In this document: positions 17,116 to 24,960 of the stretch, in pieces
Layout: each line of letters starts with the position of its first letter
Numbering within the stretch: the first letter of the stretch is position 1
NCBI GenBank assembly: GCA_910587715.1
Contig: CAJUMV010000018.1
Location: forward strand, 1-64,000
Origin: an uncultured Lachnospiraceae bacterium
GTDB taxonomy: Bacteria; Bacillota; Clostridia; Lachnospirales; Lachnospiraceae
Length of the DNA stretch: 64,000 nt
Reading direction: 5' to 3'
Made by a program: the position numbers and the translations under genes
The notes under the pieces: model-generated
Database searches by the model: none
Seen by the model: only the letters and a program-made list of their open reading frames with translations
Told to the model about the DNA's origin: nothing

Positions 17116-17718
17116 ATGGGACAACTGGCACCACTAGATCAGGATAAAATGGCTGAGGCAGCGCATATTTGCATGTCTCATTCCGCGACCTCATTAAATA
17201 CATTGACGAGACAGGTTATCAAGGTCAGTCCGCCTTCGGTGAAGGTGGTAAACAGTGCGGATATTAAGAATATTCTGACGGCGTTTGGTATGGGCAGTGT
17301 CACGGTTCAGATTGATTACAAGGACGATTTTCATGGCAATAATCTTTTAATGTTCAAGGAAAACGACGTTAAGGTAATCATGGATCTGATGATGGGCGGA
17401 TCGGGAACTGCGGCTCCCGGCGAGCTCAATGAAATGCATCTGTCCTGTGTGTCTGAGGTTATGAACCAGATGATGGGTTCTTCCGCGATCTCTCTTACGG
17501 AGATGATTAACAAAACCGTGGATATCAATCCGCCAAAGGCAACCTTGATAAACGCGAAAGAGGACGTAGATTCCATAGATATTCTGCCTTTTCCCGGGGA
17601 TCAGATGGTGATTATCCTTTCCCGCTTTGAGGCGGCGAAGATGTTTAAGGGGATTATGATCCGCATTTTCCCGATGGAAGAGACGAGATTTATCTGTGAT
17701 AATTTTAAAACGCGTTAA
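17116..17718 (+). CDS. CheC-like chemotaxis phosphatase-family protein
   Basis: Protein of 200 residues with the internal repeat of CheC/FliY/CheX proteins and no SpoA (FliN) tail. The CheC active-site signature D/S-x3-E-x2-N-x22-P is met exactly in the second half (Ser110, Glu114, Asn117, Pro140). The first half keeps the same spacing (Asp10, Glu14, then His17 where Asn is expected, Pro40). In the family these residues hydrolyse phospho-CheY. The gene stands alone, away from the flagellin locus at 53-58 kb, and has a possible TTGCAC/TATAGT promoter at 17026-17056 with a long spacer. One functional site is expected; CheY-P as substrate is inferred. Confidence 0.8.
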   Translation: MGQLAPLDQDKMAEAAHICMSHSATSLNTLTRQVIKVSPPSVKVVNSADIKNILTAFGMGSVTVQIDYKDDFHGNNLLMFKENDVKVIMDLMMGGSGTAAPGELNEMHLSCVSEVMNQMMGSSAISLTEMINKTVDINPPKATLINAKEDVDSIDILPFPGDQMVIILSRFEAAKMFKGIMIRIFPMEETRFICDNFKTR

Positions 17719-18095
17719 ATATAAGGGGCAGAATCATCAATGTTTGTGTGAGAGGAAACTATAATTTTGTAAGGGGTATTTTTCAGGAATCGCTTTTTCA
17801 GACATCTTATATCCGCGAACAACGAGCCAAGCAGCCATGCTTGCATGGATATTTGGCGACTGTCGCGAGAGTCAGAACCGACAAGGTTCTGACTGGCAAA
17901 TTTTCACAACAGAAGAGACGGCTTATACCATAAAATGTGCCGAAATTGGTTTCTCATTCCGAAAGTACTTACGAGAAAGTTTTTAAAGTGTTACAATGAA
18001 ACTAGGGGTACTGCGGATTGGCGTACTATAATTATGGATGAGCCGCAGCAATTGGAGCTGTCAACTGACGAGGGTCAGAAAATTTGGAGGGTGTT
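17719..18095 (+). other. non-coding region with stacked hairpins before carD
   Basis: No credible gene is seen. It contains a two-step hairpin at 17826-17857 (GCCAA/TTGGC enclosing CCATGC/GCATGG) and a perfect 10-bp hairpin at 17870-17894 (AGTCAGAACC, loop GACAA, GGTTCTGACT). A -10-like TACAAT lies at 17991-17996. Two short open frames lack ribosome sites and similarity to anything I recognise. Confidence 0.6.
17815..17894. repeat. palindromic intergenic repeat, copy 1
   Basis: Shares CATGCTTGCATG and GAGTCAGAA(C/A)-type plus CGACA elements, and a CGA(A/G)CAACG segment, with the region 18685-18802 on the other side of carD, although in a different order. Both copies fold into several hairpins. 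They look like members of one dispersed repeat family. Confidence 0.45.
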
Positions 18096-18611
18096 ATGTT
18101 TGAGAAGGGTGAACTGATTATGTGTGGCGGACACGGCGTCTGTCGTGTGATTGACATTACCGGGAATCCGATTGACCGGTTGGATTTAAAGAAGAAGTAT
18201 TATGTGCTGGAGCCGGTCTTCGAGAAAGCCAGCACGATTTACACGCCTGTGGATAATGAGAAAATTGTTATGCGCAGGATTATGAACAGGGAAGAGGCGG
18301 AAAAGCTGATCGCGCATATCGAGGAGATCGATACCATGTGGATTCAGGAGGAAAAGCGCAGAGAGCAGACCTACAAGGAGGCGATCCGCACTTATGATTC
18401 CCGCAGTCTGGTTCAGATTATCAAAACGCTTTATCAGCGCAAAAGAAGCCGCATCAATGAAGGCAAGAAGGTGCTGTCTTCCGACGAGCAGTATCTGCAC
18501 AAAGCGGAGGAGCTGCTTTACAGCGAAATGTCGCTGGCGCTCTCCATACCGAAGGACGAGGTAGAGTCCTATATTGCAAAAGCGGTGGACAAGCACAAAG
18601 TTACGGTATAA
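18096..18611 (+). CDS. carD: CarD-family transcriptional regulator
   Basis: Protein of 171 residues in the CarD/CdnL/TRCF-interaction family. The N-terminal RNA polymerase-binding domain has FEKGELIMCGGHGVCRVIDI and KKYYVLEPVFEKASTIYTPV, both characteristic; the helical C-terminal domain has SLVQIIKTLYQRKRSR and LSSDEQYLHKAEELLYSEMS. In other bacteria CarD stabilises the open promoter complex through the RNA polymerase beta subunit, notably at rRNA promoters. The start at 18096 is set by TTGGAGGGTGTT before ATG. It is monocistronic, ending at a clear terminator. Confidence 0.92.
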   Translation: MFEKGELIMCGGHGVCRVIDITGNPIDRLDLKKKYYVLEPVFEKASTIYTPVDNEKIVMRRIMNREEAEKLIAHIEEIDTMWIQEEKRREQTYKEAIRTYDSRSLVQIIKTLYQRKRSRINEGKKVLSSDEQYLHKAEELLYSEMSLALSIPKDEVESYIAKAVDKHKVTV

Positions 18612-18639
18612 AACGAAAACAATTCATAAGAATCATAAG

Positions 18640-18679
18640 AGAACTTCTAAAAGGCGGCCGCCGGATGGAAGTTCTTTTT
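18640..18679 (+). terminator. terminator after carD
   Basis: AGAACTTC and GAAGTTCT pair perfectly around a loop that itself contains the palindrome GGCGGCCGCC, followed by TTTT. Confidence 0.8.
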
Positions 18680-18684
18680 GCGCG

Positions 18685-18802
18685 CATAAGCAGAGTCAGA
18701 AAGCGACAGAGACGGGATGCATGCTTGCATGCAAGACTGACTATGTCGCTTTATGACGAGCAACGCGAATGAGAGATGCGGAGCATCTCGAATCTGCTTA
18801 TG
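18685..18802. repeat. palindromic intergenic repeat, copy 2
   Basis: A 118-bp multi-branch palindrome. The outer stem is CATAAGCAGA/TCTGCTTATG, the inner stem AAAGCGACA/TGTCGCTTT encloses TGCATGCTTGCATGCA, and a side hairpin is GAGATGC-GGA-GCATCTC. Related in parts to the copy at 17815-17894. The rest of the gap to 18924 shows nothing further. Confidence 0.55.
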
Positions 18803-18924
18803 TGGAATACGCTTGCACGTGGAAGTAAAAAAATAATAATCCGGGGCACCATTATGTTGTCTGAGGCGTGTTATAAGTAGAGGTCTCAAAAAATCAATTC
18901 ATGGATTGGGAAAGGTGAAACTTT

Positions 18925-19380
18925 ATGACAATAGAGGAAGTGGTGACAACATACAGCCCCATGCTCTACCGCATCTGCGTCGTCATGCTGGGCAATGAAG
19001 CGGACGCGCAGGATGCGGTGCAGGATACGCTTTGCAGGTATCTGGAATGCAGGAAAAAATTTCAGGACCGGGAGCATGAAAAGGCGTGGCTGATTAAGGT
19101 GGCGCAGAACCGCTGCCGTGATATGCGGCGGTTTCAAGTGCGGCATCCGAAAGTATCGCTCGACGAAGTTACCGCAAGCTATGAGAATCCCGAATACGGT
19201 CATGTGCTGGCGGAGCTGGTCAGCCTGCCGCTTCCCGTAAAGGCGGCGGTGTATCTGTATTATATCGAAGGCTATAAAACGACAGAAGTGTCGGAAATAC
19301 TCGGAATTTCTGTCAATGCAGTGAAAAAGCGCCTGCAGAGAGGGCGGAAACTGCTGCGCCTGCGGCTGGAAGAAAGGTGA
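18925..19380 (+). CDS. ECF-type RNA polymerase sigma factor
   Basis: Sigma-70 family factor of 151 residues with region 2 (YRICVVMLGNEADAQDAVQDT and EKAWLIKVAQNRCRDMRR) and region 4 (LPVKAAVYLYYIEGYKTTE and EILGISVNAVKKRLQRGRKLL). No region 3 or N-terminal extension is present, as expected for the extracytoplasmic-function class. GAAAGGTGAAACTTT precedes the ATG. The gene downstream codes for a single-pass membrane protein that is the best candidate for its anti-sigma partner. The signal and regulon are not visible. Confidence 0.9.
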   Translation: MTIEEVVTTYSPMLYRICVVMLGNEADAQDAVQDTLCRYLECRKKFQDREHEKAWLIKVAQNRCRDMRRFQVRHPKVSLDEVTASYENPEYGHVLAELVSLPLPVKAAVYLYYIEGYKTTEVSEILGISVNAVKKRLQRGRKLLRLRLEER

Positions 19381-19504
19381 GGCGTGCGGTCGTCGGGGTG
19401 GTAAGGAAACGGCGGTCTATAGGAGATAGAAGCAAAAAAGACGCGAAAATAGGGAAAGGGCAGCGGAAACAGTTTGATGAAACGTAGGGAAAGGGTGGCA
19501 GCGT

Positions 19505-20719
19505 ATGAATATTACGGATTTAAAAAATGCAGTAAACGGAATAGAGTTTGACGAAGAGAAACAGGAGCAGATGATTCTGGAGCTTACGTCGAAGAAAAAA
19601 ACGCACGGGTATACAAGGGCTTTACGGACTGCGGCAGCTGCTGCGGTCTGCGTTCTGACAGTGGGTATCTTGAGCGTGCCTGTGCGGGCGGTTGTCAGTT
19701 CTCTGGTGCGGGAGAGGATGGAAGAACAGCCTAAGGAGAAAGTGACAGAGCTTGCGGAGGAGATTCAGAGCCAGGATGCCGATGCGGACGGCTACACCAG
19801 AGCATATACGGCAGGCGAGAAGGAGCGCAAGGGAAAACTCTACGCACAGTATTTGGAGGGGCTTTTCCCGGAGGAGGAGCTGGTGCGGGTGGACAGCGAG
19901 GAGGAGGCTGCGGCGCACGAGTTTTGTTTCCTGACGACGACAGGAGTTTTCTACCTGCCCGCGAATCGGGAATTGACGGACGAGGAGATCCTGCAGCAGA
20001 TCGATTTTGAGAGAAAGCGAGACTACGCGCTGGAGGAGCAGCACGCGGAGGAGATTGCCGAGCGGAAAGAGGCGGAGAGACAGCAGCTTAAGGAAGTGGC
20101 GGATGCGGGCGGTATTACCGAGGAGCAGGCGGTAGAGATTGCAACGGGATATTTACGACAAATTTTTGAGCTTGACGGAAGCGGCATGGAGCGCAATCAG
20201 TATTATCAGGGTGAGGATGAGAATATACCGATGTACGACAACACTTACTGCGTGAATTGGAGCGATTATGGAAATTATAGTTATTACTATTTCCATATCG
20301 ATGCGCTGGACGGCACGCTGCGCGCCATGTCGTACAGCGACGGGAAAAATAGAGAGGTGCGCGAGACGGCAACTCCTTCAAGCGCAGATGCGCCTGCAAA
20401 GGCGGAGGAGATGAAAGGGGTGGCGGAACGCTTCCTCAGGGAAAAGCTGGACATTCAGGAAAACTATCAGGAAGTGAAAGCGTATTATCTGGTCAGGAGC
20501 ATAGACGGAAACGTCAGCAGACTGGCGGATGTTCTATTTGTCAGGGAGGACGGCACAGCGGATCTTGTCAGTTGCAGATGGGACGGCGTGGTGAGTGACT
20601 ATCTTGTCACCACAAAGGCTGCCTGTGAGGAGAGCCTGAAAACTTCAGCAAAGGCGATTGCCGAGCGGCATGAGAAGGAGGAGGGAGAGAAGACTGAGGT
20701 TGAGATTATAGAGAATTAG
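19505..20719 (+). CDS. single-pass membrane protein, putative anti-sigma partner
   Basis: Protein of 404 residues with a short cytoplasmic N-terminus (1-35), one membrane helix (about 38-60) and a long outer part rich in Glu, Lys and Arg. Residues 190-300 carry a PepSY/peptidase-propeptide-like pattern (ITEEQAVEIATGYLRQIFEL, then a Tyr/Trp-rich strand block and YFHIDALDGTLRAMSYSDG), with a second similar unit (VAERFLREKLDI and ADVLFVREDGTADLVSCRW) after it. Position after an ECF sigma gene suggests a membrane anti-sigma factor. The cytoplasmic N-terminus is short, and no classical zinc-binding anti-sigma motif is seen, so the role is inferred. The 120-bp gap upstream contains no gene. Confidence 0.6.
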   Translation: MNITDLKNAVNGIEFDEEKQEQMILELTSKKKTHGYTRALRTAAAAAVCVLTVGILSVPVRAVVSSLVRERMEEQPKEKVTELAEEIQSQDADADGYTRAYTAGEKERKGKLYAQYLEGLFPEEELVRVDSEEEAAAHEFCFLTTTGVFYLPANRELTDEEILQQIDFERKRDYALEEQHAEEIAERKEAERQQLKEVADAGGITEEQAVEIATGYLRQIFELDGSGMERNQYYQGEDENIPMYDNTYCVNWSDYGNYSYYYFHIDALDGTLRAMSYSDGKNREVRETATPSSADAPAKAEEMKGVAERFLREKLDIQENYQEVKAYYLVRSIDGNVSRLADVLFVREDGTADLVSCRWDGVVSDYLVTTKAACEESLKTSAKAIAERHEKEEGEKTEVEIIEN

Positions 20720-20751
20720 AGAGAAAATATGTAAAGGTTAAGACAAAAAAT

Positions 20752-20785
20752 ACCCCCGGGTGCCTGTGCACGCGGGGGTTGATGA
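20752..20785 (-). terminator. terminator of comFB-like gene
   Basis: On the minus strand ACCCCCG-CGTGC / GCACC-CGGGGGT pairs around a 4-nt loop and is followed by ATTTTTTG. Sequence printed 20752-20779 forms the stem. On the plus strand there is no T tract. Confidence 0.7.
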
Positions 20786-20799
20786 TTAACTGCGTTTAT

Positions 20800-21069
20800 T
20801 TAATCATGCTGAGGGTGTGAGCCAATTTTGTTAATCGCGGACATAACCGTGGCGAGAATTTCCACCTCAGCCTGCGGCTGATAATTATTCAATTTCTGAA
20901 AAAGAGCGCCAGTATCCGTGCGGACATACTGAGGTGAAAGTCTGTTCAGCGCATAGGACATCATGTCCAATTTGCAATTATCGCAGGAACAAACCTCAGG
21001 CATCGTGGGCAGCAGTTTATTTAGCTGATACTCCACGGCATCCTCCATGATATTTTTTAAGCCTTCCAT
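20800..21069 (-). CDS. ComFB-family protein
   Basis: Protein of 89 residues of the late competence protein ComFB family. The conserved pattern is present: EDAVEYQLNKLLP, then CSCDNCKLDMMSYALNRLSPQYV with the paired Cys residues, and a C-terminal VEILATVMSAINKIG helix. Recent work on cyanobacterial and other ComFB proteins links the family to cyclic di-nucleotide binding, but the function in Clostridia is not set. RBS on the minus strand is GGGAGGTTCGGA before ATG. The gene is alone, with no com genes nearby. Short length is normal. Confidence 0.8.
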   Translation of the reverse strand: MEGLKNIMEDAVEYQLNKLLPTMPEVCSCDNCKLDMMSYALNRLSPQYVRTDTGALFQKLNNYQPQAEVEILATVMSAINKIGSHPQHD

Positions 21070-21196
21070 TCCGAACCTCCCTCATTAAGCTACACAATTC
21101 TATATTAGTACAATTTTCCTAAAGAATCAATTACTATTTTACAGAATATTGGTGAAAAGAGAAGAATTTGCGTTTTTTGTGCAAAATTACCTGCAC

Positions 21197-21224
21197 TTGC
21201 TTTTTTTTGAAAGAATGGTATCAT
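21197..21224 (+). promoter_or_regulatory. possible promoter of the ArsP_2-type exporter gene
   Basis: TTGCTT (21197-21202) and TATCAT (21219-21224), 16-bp spacer. A small ATGCC/GGCAT hairpin lies between it and the ATG at 21287. No recognisable metal riboswitch is present. Confidence 0.35.
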
Positions 21225-21286
21225 AGACTCGGTGACTTTCGCTATGCCTGTGAGGGGCATATATTGTTACGGAGGAAAGCAGGAAT

Positions 21287-22129
21287 ATGATTTTAGACGT
21301 GATATGCGATACGTTGATAGACGGTGTCAGAATTCTGCCGTTTCTGTTTCTGGCATATCTGGCAATGGAATGTCTGGAGCACTGGACAGGCGGAAAAATG
21401 CAGGCGGTTGTCAGAAAATCGGGAAAGGCGGGACCGGCGCTCGGCGGCATTCTGGGCATTTTCCCGCAGTGCGGGTTTTCCGCGGCGGCGGCGAATCTCT
21501 ACGCGGGCAGGATTATTACGATGGGAACGCTGATAGCGGTGTTTTTATCTACCTCTGATGAGATGCTGCCCATTATGATATCCGAGAATGCAGGCTTTTC
21601 CCTGATTGGAAGGCTTCTTCTGGTCAAGGTGCTCTTTGCGATAGCGGCGGGTTTTCTTGTGGATGCGCTGTTTCGAAAAAAAGAGGAGCCGCAGATTGAG
21701 CATCTTTGCGAAAGACAGCATTGCCACTGTGAGAGGGGTATCTGGCGTTCGGCATTCAGCCATACATGGAGAATCTTCCTATATATAATAGTAGTTTCTC
21801 TGATTCTGAACTTTTTGATTGCTCTGATTGGAGAGGAGACGCTGGCGGCGTTTGTTTTGAATAAGCCTGCGCTCAGCTTGTTTGTGGCGGCTCTTGTAGG
21901 TATGATTCCGAACTGCGCTTCTTCCGTTATCCTGACGCAGCTTTATCTGGGCGGCGTACTGGGAGCGGGCGCGCTGATGGCGGGACTTTTATCCGGTTCC
22001 GGCGTGGGATTTCTTGTATTGCTCCGGGTAAATGAAGACAGAAAGGAAAACCTGCGGATATTCGGGCTGCTGTATGCGTTCGGCGTGGCGGCGGGCGCGC
22101 TGATTCAGCTTTCGGGAATAAGCTTCTAA
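21287..22129 (+). CDS. putative metal/metalloid exporter (ArsP_2 family, 10TM)
   Basis: Polytopic membrane protein of 280 residues with two related halves, each carrying a conserved loop: GGILGIFPQCGFSAAAANLYAG in the first and VGMIPNCASSVILTQLYLGG in the second, both with P-x-C. A Cys/His-rich central segment (EHLCERQHCHCERG) sits between the halves in the cytoplasm and could bind metal. The family is annotated as putative arsenic or manganese exporter. ATG at 21287 follows CGGAGGAAAGCAGGAAT. The transported ion is unknown. Confidence 0.75.
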   Translation: MILDVICDTLIDGVRILPFLFLAYLAMECLEHWTGGKMQAVVRKSGKAGPALGGILGIFPQCGFSAAAANLYAGRIITMGTLIAVFLSTSDEMLPIMISENAGFSLIGRLLLVKVLFAIAAGFLVDALFRKKEEPQIEHLCERQHCHCERGIWRSAFSHTWRIFLYIIVVSLILNFLIALIGEETLAAFVLNKPALSLFVAALVGMIPNCASSVILTQLYLGGVLGAGALMAGLLSGSGVGFLVLLRVNEDRKENLRIFGLLYAFGVAAGALIQLSGISF

Positions 22130-22359
22130 ACAAAAACCGGCGGAACATGCCGTGTCTACAAACGGGTTTGTGCAACATGTCGTCCGGTTCCATCCTCGGG
22201 ATTAATTCTCTGTGCAATATTTTGTTATTCTTTTCTTATATTTTCCAAAAAACACGAAAATTGCATAAAAATTCCCCCATAAAACAAAAATCCCCCACCC
22301 TTTTGTAAAAACGGGTTTCTGCTATACTGGATATATAGAAGGAAACAGGGGGTTGAAGT

Positions 22360-23889
22360 ATGAATGAAATAATCGTTTCCATGGAAAACATATGTAAAAC
22401 ATTTCCGGGCGTAAAAGCGCTGGATCATGTTAACTTTGAATTACGTTCCGGGGAAGTCATGGCGCTGCTGGGAGAAAACGGTGCGGGAAAATCCACGCTG
22501 ATGAAGGTTTTGAGCGGCGTTTATACAAGGGACGAAGGCTCTCTGAAAATATTCGGAAAGGAATACGGGGATTTGACGCCGAAGCAGGCGCAGGAGGTAG
22601 GCGTTGCGATCATCCATCAGGAGCTTAATATGTGCCGCCACCTTTCCGTGGCGGAAAACATGTTTCTGGGGCGTGAGATCAAAGGTCGTTTTGCGCTGAA
22701 CAATGCGAAGATGGAGCAGGAAGCGAAACAGATTCTGGATGATCTGAAGATTGACATCGACCCGAAAGAGACGGTGGGAGAGCTGCCGGTGTCTAAGCAG
22801 CAAATGGTGGAAATCGCGAAAGCCCTCTCCATCAATGCGAAGATACTGATTATGGATGAGCCGACTTCTTCGCTGACGGCAAGAGAGATAGAGGATCTTT
22901 TCCGCATCATCAAAAAATTAAAATCCGAGGGAAAAGGGATCGTATACATATCGCACCGGCTGGAGGAGCTGCAGCATATCGTGGACCGTGTAACAATCAT
23001 GCGGGATGGGCAGTATATTACCAGCATGAATTTTGGCGACGTAAACATGGAGCAGATTATCAGCTATATGGTAGGCCGCGAAATCAAGGAAAAATTTCCG
23101 CGTGTTGAGTGTAAGAAGGGAAAGAAAGTATTTGAAGTAAAGAACCTGAATGCCGGAAGAATGGTGCGGGATATCAATTTTTCGGTTTATGAGGGCGAGA
23201 TTGTAGGCTTTGCGGGACTGATGGGCGCAGGGCGGACGGAGACCACCCGTGCCATTTTCGGGGTAGATCCGAAAGAGAGCGGGGAGCTTTATGTGGATGA
23301 CAGGAAGATAGAGGTCAAATGCCCGATGGACGCAATCAGAAACGGCGTTGTGCTGGCACCCGAGGATCGGAAAAAGGACGGTCTGTGTACAAAACTCAGC
23401 ATCCGGCATAACCTGACGCTGCCGAATCTGGATATTGTCTGCAATAAGCTGGGCGTGGTGGACAGCAAAAAGGAAGAAGCGCTGTGCGAAAAGGCAGTGG
23501 TCGATTTGAAGATTAAGACGCCGAATGTGGATGTGGATTCCGGAAATCTTTCGGGAGGAAACCAGCAGAAGGTGGTAGTCGGAAAATGGCTGGCGAGAAA
23601 TTCCAGAGTGGTCATTTTTGACGAGCCGACGAGGGGGATCGACGTAGGCGCCAAGGTAGAGATTTATAATTTGATGAATGAGTTGAAAAAGCAGGGAATT
23701 GCCGTAATGTTTGTCTCTTCGGAGATGCCGGAGGTTATGGGAATCGCGGATCGGATTATCGTCATGTGCGATGGCAGGATTACGGGGGAGGTTATGGCGA
23801 GGGAAACGACGCAGAACGAAATCCTGACGTTAGCAACCACCTTTGAAGATAAGAAAATTAACAGCCAAAGCGGCAAGGAGGAAGTATAA
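22360..23889 (+). CDS. sugar ABC transporter ATPase, RbsA/MglA type
   Basis: ATPase of 509 residues with two fused nucleotide-binding domains, as in ribose/galactose-type importers. First half: Walker A GENGAGKSTLMK, signature LPVSKQQMVEIAKAL, Walker B ILIMDEPTSSL, H-loop YISHRLEE. Second half: degenerate Walker A GLMGAGRTE (normal for this family), signature LSGGNQQKVVVGKWL and Walker B VVIFDEPTRGIDVG. ATG follows CAGGGGGTTGAAGT. It is the first gene of an operon with a permease and a binding protein. The A+T-rich 230 bp upstream contains a TATACT -10-like site at 22323-22328 without a good -35. The sugar is not identifiable. Confidence 0.93.
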   Translation: MNEIIVSMENICKTFPGVKALDHVNFELRSGEVMALLGENGAGKSTLMKVLSGVYTRDEGSLKIFGKEYGDLTPKQAQEVGVAIIHQELNMCRHLSVAENMFLGREIKGRFALNNAKMEQEAKQILDDLKIDIDPKETVGELPVSKQQMVEIAKALSINAKILIMDEPTSSLTAREIEDLFRIIKKLKSEGKGIVYISHRLEELQHIVDRVTIMRDGQYITSMNFGDVNMEQIISYMVGREIKEKFPRVECKKGKKVFEVKNLNAGRMVRDINFSVYEGEIVGFAGLMGAGRTETTRAIFGVDPKESGELYVDDRKIEVKCPMDAIRNGVVLAPEDRKKDGLCTKLSIRHNLTLPNLDIVCNKLGVVDSKKEEALCEKAVVDLKIKTPNVDVDSGNLSGGNQQKVVVGKWLARNSRVVIFDEPTRGIDVGAKVEIYNLMNELKKQGIAVMFVSSEMPEVMGIADRIIVMCDGRITGEVMARETTQNEILTLATTFEDKKINSQSGKEEV

Positions 23890-23890
23890 G

Positions 23891-24901
23891 ATGAATAACA
23901 AAAGCCCTATCAAAAAGCTTCTGGCGGTCAAGGGTATGGGAGCGGCGCTCACTGCTTTCGTCGGACTGATTATCATTTACATAGCGTTCGGACTGATTAA
24001 CCCGGCGGTTTTTTCCAGCAACAATATTTTGAACCTGCTGCGTTCTATGTCAAAATATCTGCTTATCGGTATTGCGCAGAGTTATGTGTTGATTACAGGG
24101 AATATTGACCTTTCTATCGGTTCCATGGTGGCGATGAGCGCGATGATTTCGGCAACGCTTATGACGCTTGGCACGAATCCGTTTCTGGCAGTTCTCGTGG
24201 CGCTGCTCTGCTGTCTGGTAATCGGCGTGATTAACGGTATTCTGGTAGGTAAATTCAAGCTGCCGCCCTTTATTGCGACTCTGGGCACGATGTTTGTGGG
24301 ACGCGGTATCGCCTACATGGTGAACAATAACCGCAACACGGACGCAATCGCGACCGGCGTAGGCAAGGAGACGGGCGACGCGTTCCAGAATTTTTTCTAC
24401 TACGGAACAACGGCAGGCATTTACAATACGTTCTGGATTGCGATTATCATGTTTGTCATTTTCTTTTTCCTGCTGTCTAAGACGAGAACGGGAAGACACA
24501 TATACGCCATTGGTTCCAATATCGACGCGGCGAAGCTCTCCGGTGTCAATGTGGTAGCGACGACCACCAAGACTTATCTGGTCAGCGCGGTGTGCTCATG
24601 GGTGGTAGGATTGATTCTGTGCGCACAGGCGGGCATGGGCAATATGGAAGCCGGAAATATGTATGAGATGTACGGTGTTGCCGCAGGCGTAATCGGCGGT
24701 GTGTCACCGCTTGGCGGCACGGGTATCCTGCTCGGCACACTGGCGGGTTCCGCAGTATGGCAGACATTGGAGAACGGTCTGAATATGATTGGCGCACAGG
24801 TAGGTATCCAGCGTCTCGTTATCGGTATTATCGTAGTAGTTGCCGTACTTCTGGATGTGGTGCTCAGAAGCGGACAGTTTTCCAAGAAGAAAAAGGGCTA
24901 A
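23891..24901 (+). CDS. sugar ABC transporter permease, RbsC type
   Basis: Membrane permease of 336 residues of the BPD_transp_2 family, with around ten hydrophobic segments and the family loop YLIGIAQSYVLITGNIDLSIGSM, followed by GTMFVGRGIAYMVNN and GVIGGVSPLGGTG. The ATG at 23891 follows AAGGAGGAAGTATAAG, one base after the ATPase stop; a longer frame from 23843 has no ribosome site. It pairs as a homodimer with the RbsA-type ATPase upstream to move a monosaccharide. Confidence 0.93.
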   Translation: MNNKSPIKKLLAVKGMGAALTAFVGLIIIYIAFGLINPAVFSSNNILNLLRSMSKYLLIGIAQSYVLITGNIDLSIGSMVAMSAMISATLMTLGTNPFLAVLVALLCCLVIGVINGILVGKFKLPPFIATLGTMFVGRGIAYMVNNNRNTDAIATGVGKETGDAFQNFFYYGTTAGIYNTFWIAIIMFVIFFFLLSKTRTGRHIYAIGSNIDAAKLSGVNVVATTTKTYLVSAVCSWVVGLILCAQAGMGNMEAGNMYEMYGVAAGVIGGVSPLGGTGILLGTLAGSAVWQTLENGLNMIGAQVGIQRLVIGIIVVVAVLLDVVLRSGQFSKKKKG

Positions 24902-24940
24902 AACCGCATAAGCGGATAGCGATAGATCAAAAAGGAGGAA

Positions 24941-24960
24941 AAAGTATGAAAAAGTATGAA
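24941..24960 (+). repeat. 10-bp tandem duplication at binding-protein start
   Basis: AAAGTATGAA occurs twice in tandem. The first copy places an ATG (24946) 7 bp after GGAGG but in the wrong frame; it runs to a stop near 25071. The second copy holds the in-frame ATG at 24956, 17 bp from GGAGG. Removing one copy would restore normal spacing. Confidence 0.7.

Noticed and set aside
17748..18117. Two open frames of about 60 codons before carD
   Set aside because: No ribosome sites, no recognisable protein pattern, and they run through stacked hairpins.
21197..21286. yybP-ykoY manganese riboswitch before the ArsP_2-type exporter
   Set aside because: The leader is too short and lacks the conserved internal loops; only a small hairpin is visible.
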